Assembly (NCBI GenBank): GCA_030829545.1
Contig: JAURAI010000001.1
Coordinates: forward strand, 134,234 to 198,233
DNA: 64,000 nucleotides
Direction of reading: 5' to 3'
Source: Candidatus Poseidonia sp.
GTDB taxonomy: Archaea; Thermoplasmatota; Poseidoniia; Poseidoniales; Poseidoniaceae
The notes under the pieces were generated by a model that worked only from the letters and a program-made list of their open reading frames with translations, was not told where the DNA came from and did not search any database. Made by a program: the position numbers and the translations under genes. Of the stretch, positions 26,693 to 36,401 are shown piece after piece (the stretch's first letter is position 1; the number at the start of each line of letters is the position of its first letter).

Positions 26693-29212
26693 ATGGGGAT
26701 GAGCGAAAGCCATAACGGAGAGGCAGGAAACACTGCGCTCAAGGAGCACGATAGCACCGAGAAGGTGACGCTTGCTTCACTTCGATCCCAGTTTACATCT
26801 GCTGATTCAACGAGCATTGACGAGGTCATGGGAACCCAAGCACGATTCCGTCAGGAAGAGCGCTTGAGAGCTGACTTGCGACGGGAACGCCGTTTGCGAC
26901 AGCAGGCCATCACCGAGCGAGTCACCGCCATGAAGGCGAACATTGCGAAAGAGTTGGCTACGCAACACGACTTGACATTGGACGCACTTGAATCCGAGTT
27001 GCGTGCCAACATGGAAGCAGAGCTTGAGACGCTGGAGCGTGAGGCACTCTCCCAAGAAGAATCGCGAGTCCGTCAAGAATTAGATCTCCGTCTCAAGCGG
27101 GAAATTGATGCCCTTCGCGACCACCATGATGTTGAGCAAAGCAAGCAACTTGAAGACCGAAAGAGCGAGATGAAGGCTTCGATAGAATCCCAATTGCATC
27201 AGGAATACGAACGTCGCCTGTCCATACAAAAAGAGCGCTTGCGCCTTGAATACAATCAAGCCCTTCAACACCGACTTCGAGACATTGAAGCCAACCTCGA
27301 AGAGGAAATGGAACTTCGCTTTGTCGACATGGAGCAACGTGAAATCGCTCGTCTTGAAGACGGACATGAAGCCTTGCTCTCAGAACGTGAAGAACAATTG
27401 CGTCGTGGCATCCGTACGCGGTTGGAACAACAGTTGCGACAACGTCTCAAGCAACGTGAAGCACGTTTGAAGGTTGAATTCGAACGCCGAAGCCTTCGTC
27501 TTGAAGAAGACATTGCTCAACAACTTCAATCGGACATTGAAGGTCAATTACGTAAGGACACAGACGAACTCGAAGAGCGCATGCGTGAGGACGTTGAATT
27601 GGCTATTGCCAAGCGACGCGATGACTTGCGTACCGAGATTGAATCCCAACTTTCAGAGGCGCAATCCGAGAAACTTGCCGAACGTAAAGCACGACTCAAA
27701 GCCAAGTACGACCTCACCTTTCGCAAGGCTGTCGATGACATATCGCGCAGTCTTCATGCTGAAATCGAAGTTGAACTGGAGCACCGAATGGAGCATGAGT
27801 TCAGTACCTACCGTCACGCTCGTGAGGCAGAAATACAGAACCGTCTCTCCCGTTATCGCTATGAACGGGAAGCAGAATTGCGGGAAGAACTTGAATTCCA
27901 ATACGGTGTGAATAAGCAGGATTGGACTGAGCGCCTCGATCTCGAATTCCAATCCCGTGAAGCAGCCGCTCGTAAGGCAATCATGTCTGAAGTGGATGCG
28001 CAATTGCGCAATGAACGCTTAACCCATGAGACCGACCTCGACCTTCTCAAAGAGGAGACTTCACTGGAATTGGAAGTGGAAATGGAAGAACGTCTTCGCG
28101 ACTTCAAAACCCGCAAAGAAGACGAAGTGGCCACACAACTCGAACGTCAACTCGACAAGCGAGAAGAGATCATGCGCAACAAAGCGCTCATTGATGTCCG
28201 CAAGCGTGAGGCGCAAATCCGCGCCGAAATCGAGGCTCAACTGGGCCTCAAGCGTGCTGAAATCCGCGACCGTCTCCAGGGCCTCTCCGAGAAAATGGAC
28301 TCCTTCAAGGAAATGGCTGAAGAAAAGATGCGAGAATCCGTTACACAGCAAATCCAAGGCGAAATTGACATGGATGAAGAGGAACTCAGGACTCGAGAGC
28401 GTGAGTTCAGTTCCCTTCAATCAACGGACACACGTGCAGAAAAGCGTCATAAGTGGATGCAATCAATTTCCGGACAGGCACCAGCGGCTTATGGCGCAGG
28501 CGCCATGGACCCGAGTGCACTCGGTGCTCGACCCGATGGGTTGGGGGCTGCTGCAGGCCGCCCGCTACGCGGTCTTATGGGTCAGCAAAACGAACCTGAG
28601 CAACGTCTTGGCCTCGGAAACATGCGTGCCCCAATGACGAGTGCAAAGCCACTTGCAACGCAGCAACCTGCTGCAATTCAGCCGCGTGCGGTTCGTCAGC
28701 CCATTGGCCAAGCTGCCATGCCTCAACCCGTTCGAAACGTCCGCCAGCCAATCGCTCAAGAGCCTCAATTTGTCCCACAGGAAGAGGTAGTGGCAGAAGA
28801 AATGCTTCCGACTGAGGAAGTCGTAGAAGAAATGCTCCCGACTGAGGAAGTCCTAGTTGAGGAAGTTCCAGAGCCTGCTCTTGAAGAAGAAGTCGCATCC
28901 CAACCCGAGTTGGCTGAGGAAGTGATTGAGCCTGCAGAACCTTTGGAGTCTGAACCAGAGACTGCGGACATTCCGACCGCATTACTGCGCCCGATTCGAG
29001 GCGTCCTTCAGCCTCGTGATGATGGACCACGAGTCCCTACGGCTACAATCACTCCTGTTGGCCCAACGTTGGTGCCAGCTCCTCCCGTCAGTACCGGTGA
29101 AAAACCAAAAACCGCTACACTGCGACCAATCAAGGGAAGGCTAACCCCCGTTGAAAAGACGCCTGTGAAAACATTGCAACCTCAAGAAGAAGAGGATGAA
29201 GACCAAGATTGA
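26693..29212 (+). CDS. Very long coiled-coil protein, filament-like
   Basis: An 839-residue protein with no known family that I recognise. From about residue 45 to 595 it is a highly charged, proline-free helical rod with repeated Leu/Arg/Glu heptads (LRREIDAL-, EARLKVEFERR- and AEIEVELEHRMEHEF-type phrases), predicted to form a continuous coiled coil. The last 240 residues are disordered: Ala/Gly/Pro and RQPIGQ/RQPIAQ repeats, an acidic stretch with two EEMLPTEEV copies, and a basic/Pro tail. It has neither a signal peptide nor a membrane helix, so it should be cytoplasmic. Start choices are GTG 26678, ATG 26693 and ATG 26699. A structural or scaffold role is inference. Confidence 0.75.
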   Translation: MGMSESHNGEAGNTALKEHDSTEKVTLASLRSQFTSADSTSIDEVMGTQARFRQEERLRADLRRERRLRQQAITERVTAMKANIAKELATQHDLTLDALESELRANMEAELETLEREALSQEESRVRQELDLRLKREIDALRDHHDVEQSKQLEDRKSEMKASIESQLHQEYERRLSIQKERLRLEYNQALQHRLRDIEANLEEEMELRFVDMEQREIARLEDGHEALLSEREEQLRRGIRTRLEQQLRQRLKQREARLKVEFERRSLRLEEDIAQQLQSDIEGQLRKDTDELEERMREDVELAIAKRRDDLRTEIESQLSEAQSEKLAERKARLKAKYDLTFRKAVDDISRSLHAEIEVELEHRMEHEFSTYRHAREAEIQNRLSRYRYEREAELREELEFQYGVNKQDWTERLDLEFQSREAAARKAIMSEVDAQLRNERLTHETDLDLLKEETSLELEVEMEERLRDFKTRKEDEVATQLERQLDKREEIMRNKALIDVRKREAQIRAEIEAQLGLKRAEIRDRLQGLSEKMDSFKEMAEEKMRESVTQQIQGEIDMDEEELRTREREFSSLQSTDTRAEKRHKWMQSISGQAPAAYGAGAMDPSALGARPDGLGAAAGRPLRGLMGQQNEPEQRLGLGNMRAPMTSAKPLATQQPAAIQPRAVRQPIGQAAMPQPVRNVRQPIAQEPQFVPQEEVVAEEMLPTEEVVEEMLPTEEVLVEEVPEPALEEEVASQPELAEEVIEPAEPLESEPETADIPTALLRPIRGVLQPRDDGPRVPTATITPVGPTLVPAPPVSTGEKPKTATLRPIKGRLTPVEKTPVKTLQPQEEEDEDQD

Positions 29213-29274
29213 GTGTTCGTATCGCTTCACAACCGTGCGACTTGTTCTTATCTTACGTGCCCGTCCGAATTTTT

Positions 29275-31698
29275 ATGAAGCGTTCTCTAGCCATCTTGCT
29301 GGTTTCCCTTCTTTGCCTCCAAGCCACATCAATTGGCATGGTGCAGGGCTCACTTTCACTGCTTACGGATGGTGGGCAAACCGATGAATTAGACCGTCCC
29401 TTGGTTCTCTGGTCGGTGTTGAATGACGGCAAGGTTCTCACCGTTGACAAAACGGGGAATGTCAGTGTGAACGCTCTCAATCAAGGCGTACTGTCAGCAC
29501 AATCCACCTACTTCTTGAAAGTGGATGTGAACAGTGCCCGCATTGACGACGCCCAGGAACTCGTCACCGTAGCCCACGATACGGGAGTGATGGTCGTGCA
29601 GATGAGCACGCAGACGCTTTTCAGAAACATCACGACCCCCGACCCCGTAGACGATGCAGCATGGGACCCACAAGGCGATCTTTGGCTGGTGTATTACGCT
29701 GGGAAGCGTCGTGCTGATGAATACAACTCTGAAGGCCCTACAGGAGCCCAAACCGCAACCTTTGGCTCAGGCATCTCTGCATTTGAAATTCTTGATGATG
29801 GACGTCTTGCCATCGCCTCCTATGACACAAAAATTTACATCGAAGACAATGCTGGAAATCCGCTTACGACATTGACAGATTCAAGCGGCATTATCTCAAA
29901 ACTCAAAGCGACTTCAAACGATACGTTGCTGGCAGGAACCAATGGTGGAACTGCGCTCAAGTACAACAGCGATACATGGACCTCCCAATCGGTGAACCTC
30001 CCGCACACGAAGCAAACAACGCATCTGCAATCTCACGGGAATGATATGTTCGTGGTCGGAGCAAAACAAGGCAAGATTTCCTTCATCAACGCCACTTCAT
30101 TCACCGAAGAACGCACCTTTACTGCTTCAGGAGATATCGTTGGAATTCTCGCAGAGTTCACAGGCCAATTTTATGCAGTTGGTGTGACGCCGTCAGAAAC
30201 CAAGGTGAGATACTTCGACCTTGACACGGATGGGGACGGCGTCAACGACCTTGCCGATGCCTTTCCCCAAGATGCCACTCAAAGTGTGGACACTGACAAT
30301 GACGGATACGGCGACAATCAAGACGGAACCAATCCAGACGCCTTCAAATTCGATGAGACTCAATGGGCTGACCAAGACGGGGACGGATACGGTGACAATC
30401 CTGTAGGTAATGACTCCGACCTCTTCCCAAATAACGCAGACCAGTGGCAAGACGCAGATGGAGACGGCTACGGGGATAACAAAGATGGACAGGACGGCGA
30501 CCAATTTCCAAGCGAACCTACACAATGGGCCGACCAAGACCAAGACGGGTACGGAGACAATCCACTTGGATTCAAGCCCGACGGTTGTCCAACCGTGAAT
30601 GCCTTCTCCAATCAGGACCGCTATGGCTGCCCAGATTCAGACCTCGATGGCTTTTCTGATGCAGACGAAAACTGGACTGTTGAGGATGGGGCTGATGCAT
30701 TACCGAAGGTAGGCACGCAGTGGATCGATGGTGACGGCGACGGTTACGGCGATGCCTCGGAGGGCGAACAACCCGATGCATGCCCCTGGGAATTTGGCCG
30801 CTCTACGAAGGCTGTATCAATTGACGTGAACGTCCCGAAAGGTTACGTAGAAATCGAATCCTTTGGCTGCCTTGATGCAGATGAGGATGGTTGGGTTGAC
30901 CGAACTGAATCCCCACTGATGGACATTGATCCAACGGAGCACTTCGATGGTGATGGCGATGGCGTCGGTTCAAATTCTGATTATGATGATTCTAGGGACT
31001 TTATCCAAACTGAACAAGATCACTGCCTCAACGATAAGAACGACACCTCGGAAGCCTGCATAGGTTGGAATGACCCCGCATATCAAGCCTACCGAGCAAC
31101 CTTGGGCAACGAAACTGGACTTGGTTTCAACGCTTGGAACACCTCAAAAGATGACGACGCTGGTGGACAAACAACCCTCGCCGTCGACGAAGACACATTG
31201 AATCAAGTCATCATGGCCGGTATCATCGCTTTTGTCGCTTTGACAGGCGTGATTCTTGCTGCCGCCTACATCATCAATAAGCGGAAGGTATCGAAGGCCA
31301 CCAAAGAATACGGTGGCGTGGACCCTACATTGTCCTCAAATGCCTCTCGTGAAGCCTTGGAGGGGCGGGGAGGTCTTTCAGCAGGTGGCGGTATCGTTTC
31401 AGACTCGTCTTGGGATGATGAAGTCGAACAACTGAACTTCGAAGTGGAACCCGATGGTTTTGCTGATTTGGACATCAAGGATGATGGGCCAGTGGGTGAG
31501 GTTGCATCCATCACCTACGAGGAAGAAAGCATTGAAGCGATTGCTGGCATGCCAGTACCCGAACCTGCACAAGAAGAGGCACAAAGCCCTCCCGATGAAG
31601 CTCCACCAGTCCCTGAAGGCGGTCTACCTGACGGTTGGACCATGGACCAGTGGCGATGGTACGGCCATGAGTGGCTGTCTAAGTACGGCAAGAACTAG
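29275..31698 (+). CDS. Surface protein with propeller-like head, calcium-binding repeats and cytoplasmic tail
   Basis: An 807-residue exported membrane protein. The ATG at 29275 gives an ideal signal peptide (MKRSLAILLVSLLCLQATS); an upstream TTG overlapping the previous gene would put 22 extra residues before it. The first 320 residues look like a beta-propeller of short repeats. Then come thrombospondin type-3-like calcium motifs, repeated DGDGYGD/DQDGDGYGDN phrases from about residue 322 to 580. A single helix (IMAGIIAFVALTGVILAAAY) crosses the membrane, and a 145-residue acidic cytoplasmic tail ends in GLPDGWTMDQWRWYGHEWL. There is no strong ribosome site. Function may be cell-surface attachment or ligand sensing. 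Confidence 0.8.
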   Translation: MKRSLAILLVSLLCLQATSIGMVQGSLSLLTDGGQTDELDRPLVLWSVLNDGKVLTVDKTGNVSVNALNQGVLSAQSTYFLKVDVNSARIDDAQELVTVAHDTGVMVVQMSTQTLFRNITTPDPVDDAAWDPQGDLWLVYYAGKRRADEYNSEGPTGAQTATFGSGISAFEILDDGRLAIASYDTKIYIEDNAGNPLTTLTDSSGIISKLKATSNDTLLAGTNGGTALKYNSDTWTSQSVNLPHTKQTTHLQSHGNDMFVVGAKQGKISFINATSFTEERTFTASGDIVGILAEFTGQFYAVGVTPSETKVRYFDLDTDGDGVNDLADAFPQDATQSVDTDNDGYGDNQDGTNPDAFKFDETQWADQDGDGYGDNPVGNDSDLFPNNADQWQDADGDGYGDNKDGQDGDQFPSEPTQWADQDQDGYGDNPLGFKPDGCPTVNAFSNQDRYGCPDSDLDGFSDADENWTVEDGADALPKVGTQWIDGDGDGYGDASEGEQPDACPWEFGRSTKAVSIDVNVPKGYVEIESFGCLDADEDGWVDRTESPLMDIDPTEHFDGDGDGVGSNSDYDDSRDFIQTEQDHCLNDKNDTSEACIGWNDPAYQAYRATLGNETGLGFNAWNTSKDDDAGGQTTLAVDEDTLNQVIMAGIIAFVALTGVILAAAYIINKRKVSKATKEYGGVDPTLSSNASREALEGRGGLSAGGGIVSDSSWDDEVEQLNFEVEPDGFADLDIKDDGPVGEVASITYEEESIEAIAGMPVPEPAQEEAQSPPDEAPPVPEGGLPDGWTMDQWRWYGHEWLSKYGKN

Positions 31699-31958
31699 AG
31701 CCAGACGATTGGAAGGCTTTGTTTGAGCGAACCCAATTCTGTTCCGGAATACAGTGGCTTACCTTCGACTTTGAAGGTGTTCATAACCAACCAAAGGAAA
31801 CCATTCCACGCCGTTGAATCAGCGAAAATTTCAACCTTGCCGTAAACGGCTGCCATGATGAGTTTGGCTTCATCTGAACCTTCTCCACACAAACCTTTGA
31901 CCAAGTCTTTCGCCGTGAAACGATAGCCCGGGGGTCGCCAATCCATCATGTACTTCAC
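31695..31958 (-). CDS. Small protein of unknown function, coupled to RHH gene
   Basis: An 87-residue protein without recognised family. It contains a helical segment (FTAKDLVKGLCGEGSDEAKLIM) and aromatic-rich beta-like stretches. It starts at GTG 31958, overlapping the stop of the ribbon-helix-helix gene as GTGA, so it is very likely translated with it. Its last bases overlap the stop of the convergent surface-protein gene by 4 bp. It could be the third member of a partition cassette or the partner of the RHH protein in a toxin-antitoxin pair; the sequence lacks PIN, RelE or MazF motifs. Confidence 0.6.
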   Translation of the reverse strand: MKYMMDWRPPGYRFTAKDLVKGLCGEGSDEAKLIMAAVYGKVEIFADSTAWNGFLWLVMNTFKVEGKPLYSGTELGSLKQSLPIVWL

Positions 31959-32197
31959 ACCTGGAAAGGAGCAAGATTGAGGCGCTCAGCAAGATGTTCT
32001 ACATCCACGTCCACGGCGATCTTCATTCGCTCTCGAAGCAAATCGATTTCACTCTTCATCTTGAGCATTTTATGGGTGCGAATCATTTCCCCCAGTAAGT
32101 CATTCACACTTTTGTGATTCCCTGTGGTCCTCAACGTGTTGAGTTGCCTTCGAATCTCATAACTCACACTTACGGAGGTCATTCCTTCGCCGGTCAT
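31955..32197 (-). CDS. Ribbon-helix-helix DNA-binding protein, SegB-like candidate
   Basis: An 80-residue predicted DNA-binding protein. The pattern TSVSVSYEIRRQLNTLR followed by a turn and SVNDLLGEMIRTHKML is that of a ribbon-helix-helix dimer, where the beta strand inserts in the DNA major groove. The rest is a helix (SEIDLLRERMK). Possible starts are GTG 32215, ATG 32197 and ATG 32182. It lies about 100 bp downstream of a ParA ATPase on the same strand, which is the order of archaeal segA-segB partition loci, so it may be the centromere-binding partner. An antitoxin role with the overlapping downstream gene is the main alternative. Confidence 0.7.
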   Translation of the reverse strand: MTGEGMTSVSVSYEIRRQLNTLRTTGNHKSVNDLLGEMIRTHKMLKMKSEIDLLRERMKIAVDVDVEHLAERLNLAPFQV

Positions 32198-32302
32198 GGT
32201 ATCTACCCACTTCACCCTCGGTTTGCATGCCTACTTAATGTGTGCGAAGCCAATGAGGATTGAAAGTGGCTTTTCGCAAGCGCTGACTCAGTCCCACCGT
32301 CA

Positions 32303-33262
32303 TCAACGAATGTCCCGCTCTAGACGGAGTCGGGACTCTTCAGTGACGCCGAATTCACGTCGCATTTCCTGAACGCGCTGATGAACTTCTTTGGAAAGAG
32401 TCCAATATTCGAGGCTTCCTGCACCTGCACCTGAATTCGTAGGTTTGTTGAGAATCACCGTAGGTGCTCCGCTCCACGGAGCTTCAGCAACCTTCGCCAA
32501 CCGGCGGACGGTTGTATTGAACAATTTATTTGGCATCTTCTTGTTGACTTGGTCACAAACATAGGTGCTCAATTTCGAGCGACCGTCTACCATGGTCATG
32601 ACAATCCCAAAAATTTTCAAATTCCTGTTGATACGACGCTGAATCATTTTGATGGAATTCATCAGCATGCTGAATCCCTCAAGAGCGTAGTATTCTGCTT
32701 GAACGGGCACAAGTACCCAATTGGCAGCGCACATAGCGTTGATCGAGAGCAGGCCAAGTGAAGGAGGCGTATCGATGATGATGTAATCAAATTCATCCAT
32801 CACGGGGAGAAGGGCTTCCTGCAACCGTGTTTCACGACCGATTTTATGGCTTAATTCAATCTCTGCACCCGACAGATGAATGTCGCTGGGGAGGAGCCAG
32901 AGATGGCCTGCGTTGATGGAATCGGGTACTTTCTTTCCGCCATTACGATTGCTCCAGGCATCTCGCATTGCACGCGTAATGTCCTCAGGAGGAATCAGAT
33001 ACTCCTCCATCAGAGCCAATTCTTCACCAGAATCGTTTGTCAAGAGGTCATAGACGGTCTTTTTGATCTTCTTCTTCTCCAATCCAAAGGATGTCGCACA
33101 ATTCCCTTGTGGGTCAAGGTCGACGAGAAGTACTTTCGCAGGTGGGAGTCCTTGACGACGGGAACCTTTGGCAAGGGCTGCTGCAATATTGACTGCAGTC
33201 GTTGTTTTTGCACAGCCCCCTTTCTGGTTGGCAACCGCCATGACCATTTTGTAAGGATTCAT
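32303..33262 (-). CDS. ParA/Soj-family partition ATPase
   Basis: A 319-residue Walker-type ATPase of the ParA/SegA group, which drives segregation of chromosomes or plasmids by ATP-dependent DNA binding. The deviant Walker A KGGCAKTTT is at residues 14-22, the A' motif LLVDLDPQGN follows, and IIIDTPPSLG gives Walker B. A roughly 30-residue insert (LIPPEDITRAMRDAWSNRNG) lies between them. The second methionine is chosen as start; an ATG lies 18 bases upstream. The ribbon-helix-helix gene downstream fits a SegAB-type module. MinD is excluded because no C-terminal amphipathic membrane helix is visible. Confidence 0.9.
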   Translation of the reverse strand: MNPYKMVMAVANQKGGCAKTTTAVNIAAALAKGSRRQGLPPAKVLLVDLDPQGNCATSFGLEKKKIKKTVYDLLTNDSGEELALMEEYLIPPEDITRAMRDAWSNRNGGKKVPDSINAGHLWLLPSDIHLSGAEIELSHKIGRETRLQEALLPVMDEFDYIIIDTPPSLGLLSINAMCAANWVLVPVQAEYYALEGFSMLMNSIKMIQRRINRNLKIFGIVMTMVDGRSKLSTYVCDQVNKKMPNKLFNTTVRRLAKVAEAPWSGAPTVILNKPTNSGAGAGSLEYWTLSKEVHQRVQEMRREFGVTEESRLRLERDIR

Positions 33263-33332
33263 TGCAAAGACCTCCGGCAATTACGATGAGGTACGACCTC
33301 CTCTTTCAATGCAAGCCTCCAACGCCCGGAGA

Positions 33333-34340
33333 TCAGGCTGGTTGAATCACTGGAACTGGCACTTCGGAGAGAATCTTTCGAACGATGTGCATACCGGTAA
33401 TACCTCGAATCTTGGCCTCGGGCTTCATGTTAATTCGGTGGGAGATGATTTGCAAGGCGATGCCCTTGATGTCATCAGGGATGACATAGTTGCGTCCTGC
33501 AACGGCAGCTGCAGCACGGCCTGTCTTGAACAGTGCTTGACTGGCACGTGGTGATGCTCCATTGATGACTCGGTGGTCTTCACGTGTTCGTTGGACGATC
33601 TCAATGATGTATGATAGAATGGCAGGGTCGACGTGCACGGTTTCCAATGCCTTTTGCATGGCGACGACCTTCTTTGGGGAGGTCACTTGTTCAACAATGT
33701 GCTCGTCTTGTCCTCGCAACTTTCTGCGAGCAAGAATGGCTTTTTCTTCGGCGCGGTCCGGGTAACCCATGCTCATCTTCATCAGGAAACGGTCCATTTG
33801 AGCTTCGGGAAGCGGATAGGTTCCTTCTTGCTCGATAGGGTTCTGTGTTGCAAGAACAACGAAAGGAGCAGGGAGTTTGTGGGTAATACCCTCAATGGTC
33901 ACTTGCTTCTCTTCCATGGCTTCCAGCAAGGCTGCTTGGGTCTTTGGTGGCGCACGGTTGATTTCGTCAGCGAGCAGAATGTTCGCAAATAGTGGACCTG
34001 CACGAAGTTTGAACTCGCCAGATTTTTGGTCGTACATGTAGGTGCCCATGATGTCTGAAGGCAACAAGTCAGGTGTGAATTGGACACGCTTAAATTTGCA
34101 ACCCAAAGCACGAGCAAACGTGTTGGCAAGCAATGTTTTAGCCAAACCAGGGAAATCTTCGAGGAGCATGTTGCCGTTGGAAAGGATACCGACGGGCACT
34201 CGGCGCAGGTTTTCGTTCTTTCCAATAATGACTTTACCGACTTCGTTCATGAGACTGTTCGATATGGCCGAAACGGTGGCCATGAGGTCCTGGGTCCGTG
34301 CTGCTCCGGCGCCTGCGTGTGCACTTGCTTCCATCTTCAT
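33333..34340 (-). CDS. MoxR-family AAA+ ATPase
   Basis: A 335-residue MoxR-type AAA+ chaperone, which typically inserts cofactors or activates partner complexes. The Walker A segment is EDFPGLAKTLLA, Walker B is ILLADEINRAPPKTQAALLEAMEE, and sensor 1 is ATQNPIEQEGTYPLPEAQMDRF, all classic for the family. The C-terminal helical lid is intact. MoxR genes usually sit beside a DUF58 or von Willebrand A protein, but none is found within this window, so its client is unknown. It lies 70 bp from parA on the same strand and may share its promoter. Confidence 0.92.
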   Translation of the reverse strand: MKMEASAHAGAGAARTQDLMATVSAISNSLMNEVGKVIIGKNENLRRVPVGILSNGNMLLEDFPGLAKTLLANTFARALGCKFKRVQFTPDLLPSDIMGTYMYDQKSGEFKLRAGPLFANILLADEINRAPPKTQAALLEAMEEKQVTIEGITHKLPAPFVVLATQNPIEQEGTYPLPEAQMDRFLMKMSMGYPDRAEEKAILARRKLRGQDEHIVEQVTSPKKVVAMQKALETVHVDPAILSYIIEIVQRTREDHRVINGASPRASQALFKTGRAAAAVAGRNYVIPDDIKGIALQIISHRINMKPEAKIRGITGMHIVRKILSEVPVPVIQPA

Positions 34341-34436
34341 CCCTCAGTAATGACCCATGACTTGTTGATTTGTTATATGAATGTGTGCGCTTGATTCTTC
34401 AATGATGCTCATCGGATTGCCCGATGACGGCGAGGC

Positions 34437-36401
34437 TTAGCGGCCCCAAAAATGGTCTTCTTTGCGGTGCAATGCCACGATTTCCGCGAGGATTTCCTCT
34501 TCAATTGGTGTCAGATCAATCTTCTTCAGTCGCTTGGCATGCCGTTCTGGGACGTCAACGTAAAATTCGTCCAATTCCTCAATGTGTCTGCCAACCGTAG
34601 GTCCTTGCACTGCCACAGCGACTTCGTCACCCTGCATCGCTTCTTTGACATCTTCAGAATCTCGGGTTCGTAAACTCTTGATTTGTCCAACCGATGTACC
34701 GTCAAGTTTCATCAGACGTTGTCCAACATGGATACGACCGCCTAAGACACGCATGCCAACAATAGCAGGTCCTTTGGCGCGGAATGTGTGGTCCTTGAGA
34801 AACAAGACGCGACCGGGGTAGACCAGTGTCTCTCTTTGTTCGTCTTCGATGGCTTGTTGTGTTGCTTCTTGCCACTCCTCAAAGGCATCCATGATGTGGT
34901 AAATAATCGGGCCAGAAATGAATTTGATTTCAGCATCATCGCCTTGGAGTTGCTGAGCAACCTCCGAGGTATTCGCCTTTGTTGAAAACCCAAGAATCAC
35001 TTGTTGAAGAGGGTCTGCAGCTGATTTGGCCATCAAAATGTCCTTTTTGTTCACGGGTCCAACCGTCGCTTGACGCACCGGGATGTTGCGCTGATGCAAC
35101 TCAAATGCAAGTGCTTCCAACCCACCGACAGTATCTGCTTTGATGACAACCCCCGTTCGGTCTTCCTCGGCACCTCGGCAATCGCCAGACTGGGTATGTG
35201 TTTTGAAGGCGTGACGAGAAAAGATTTCCTTGCACGATGAACACATGATGGGCATGTTTTCGAAGATGCTTCGCCATTCTTCTCGTATTGATTCTCTCGC
35301 AGTCGCTTCTTCTTCTTCCGTATTGGCGAGGTGAAGGGTCGTTCCGGCAATGGTTGATTCAAGATTTGGGGCGACAATTTTGACTCCACATGCAGCGTCG
35401 ATTTCATCAAAATTCACCCAACGTTTTCCAGCGTCTCGCATTTCTGCCATTCCCTGTGGCCGTTTCAAGCCCTTGATGTGCGTGGTAAAGGGTCCATCCT
35501 GGCCGGCAAGTAGGATGGTATCTCCAATTTTCAAACTCCCTCGGTAGAGAATCACGTCAATGGTTTTGCCCATTCCAACTTCGTCTCGCATCTCAAGCAC
35601 CGTTCCCTGAGCAGCACCCAAGGTATCAGTAAGGCGATCTTCGAGGAAGCGTTCTGCCAGCCCAACGGTGACCGCAAGGAGGTCTTGCAAGCCCTCTCCA
35701 TCTTTTGCAGACATGGGTACTAAGGCGACGTTTTGTCGGAAATCACGAATTTGATCGTAGCGCTCAAGGTTGAATCCATACTCCGAGAATTGACCGACGA
35801 GTTTCCAATAGCGTTCTTGGAATAATGCTTGGACATCTTCTCGCTGTTCACCGAAGGATTCGATAAAAGACCTGCCAGATTCACAACGCCAACCGTAGAG
35901 TCGGTCGACTTTGTTACCGGCGATGACAAAAGGTGTCTTCGTTTCTTTCAAGATGTTCAGTGATTCAATGGTTTGAGGTTGAAGGCCTTCCATGATGTCA
36001 ACGACAAGGACTGCTATATCGGCTACAGAACCACCTCGGTTACGTAGCGATGCGAAGGAATGGTGCCCTGGCGTGTCGATAAAGAGCAGGCCGGGAGATT
36101 TGAATTTCTTTCCACCCATCATGGCTGCGCATGTTTCATTGAGAACATTGGCTGGGACTTCAGTAGCACCGATGTGTTGAGTGATGCCGCCAGCTTCTCG
36201 GTCCATCACGCTGGCCTGACGTTCACTGCCAACAGACCGAACCATGTCGAGGACACTCGTTTTTCCGTGATCAACGTGACCGAGTACGGAAACGATCGGT
36301 TGACGGTTGTGTCCTTTGACTTGACTTGGCTCATCGCCCTCAGATGCATCTGCATCATCAACGTCGGCCACACCATCACGCCCTGAGCCTGTTAGGTTCA
36401 C
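34437..36401 (-). CDS. infB: Translation initiation factor aIF2/IF5B with zinc-finger-like insertion
   Basis: A 654-residue GTPase that joins ribosomal subunits during translation initiation. G motifs are [26 protein letters not shown] and NKVD. Domains III and IV follow, with [14 protein letters not shown] marking domain III. Two features are odd. A roughly 35-residue acidic tail precedes the G domain. Between domains II and III, near residues 387-408, lies an insertion with Cys-x2-Cys-x11-His-x5-Cys spacing, which looks like a zinc finger. The GTG start at 36401 overlaps the NDK stop as GTGA, so the two are coupled; an upstream TTG/ATG inside NDK is unlikely. Confidence 0.93.
   Translation of the reverse strand: MNLTGSGRDGVADVDDADASEGDEPSQVKGHNRQPIVSVLGHVDHGKTSVLDMVRSVGSERQASVMDREAGGITQHIGATEVPANVLNETCAAMMGGKKFKSPGLLFIDTPGHHSFASLRNRGGSVADIAVLVVDIMEGLQPQTIESLNILKETKTPFVIAGNKVDRLYGWRCESGRSFIESFGEQREDVQALFQERYWKLVGQFSEYGFNLERYDQIRDFRQNVALVPMSAKDGEGLQDLLAVTVGLAERFLEDRLTDTLGAAQGTVLEMRDEVGMGKTIDVILYRGSLKIGDTILLAGQDGPFTTHIKGLKRPQGMAEMRDAGKRWVNFDEIDAACGVKIVAPNLESTIAGTTLHLANTEEEEATARESIREEWRSIFENMPIMCSSCKEIFSRHAFKTHTQSGDCRGAEEDRTGVVIKADTVGGLEALAFELHQRNIPVRQATVGPVNKKDILMAKSAADPLQQVILGFSTKANTSEVAQQLQGDDAEIKFISGPIIYHIMDAFEEWQEATQQAIEDEQRETLVYPGRVLFLKDHTFRAKGPAIVGMRVLGGRIHVGQRLMKLDGTSVGQIKSLRTRDSEDVKEAMQGDEVAVAVQGPTVGRHIEELDEFYVDVPERHAKRLKKIDLTPIEEEILAEIVALHRKEDHFWGR

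Noticed and set aside
31695-32197. Toxin-antitoxin pair
   Set aside because: The RHH gene could be an antitoxin, but the downstream protein lacks any known toxin motif, and parA upstream favours partition. It is kept only as an alternative.
33333-34340. Unusual Walker A (EDFPGLAKT) in MoxR
   Set aside because: The alanine before the lysine is common in MoxR proteins, and the rest of the site is intact, so it is not evidence of inactivity.
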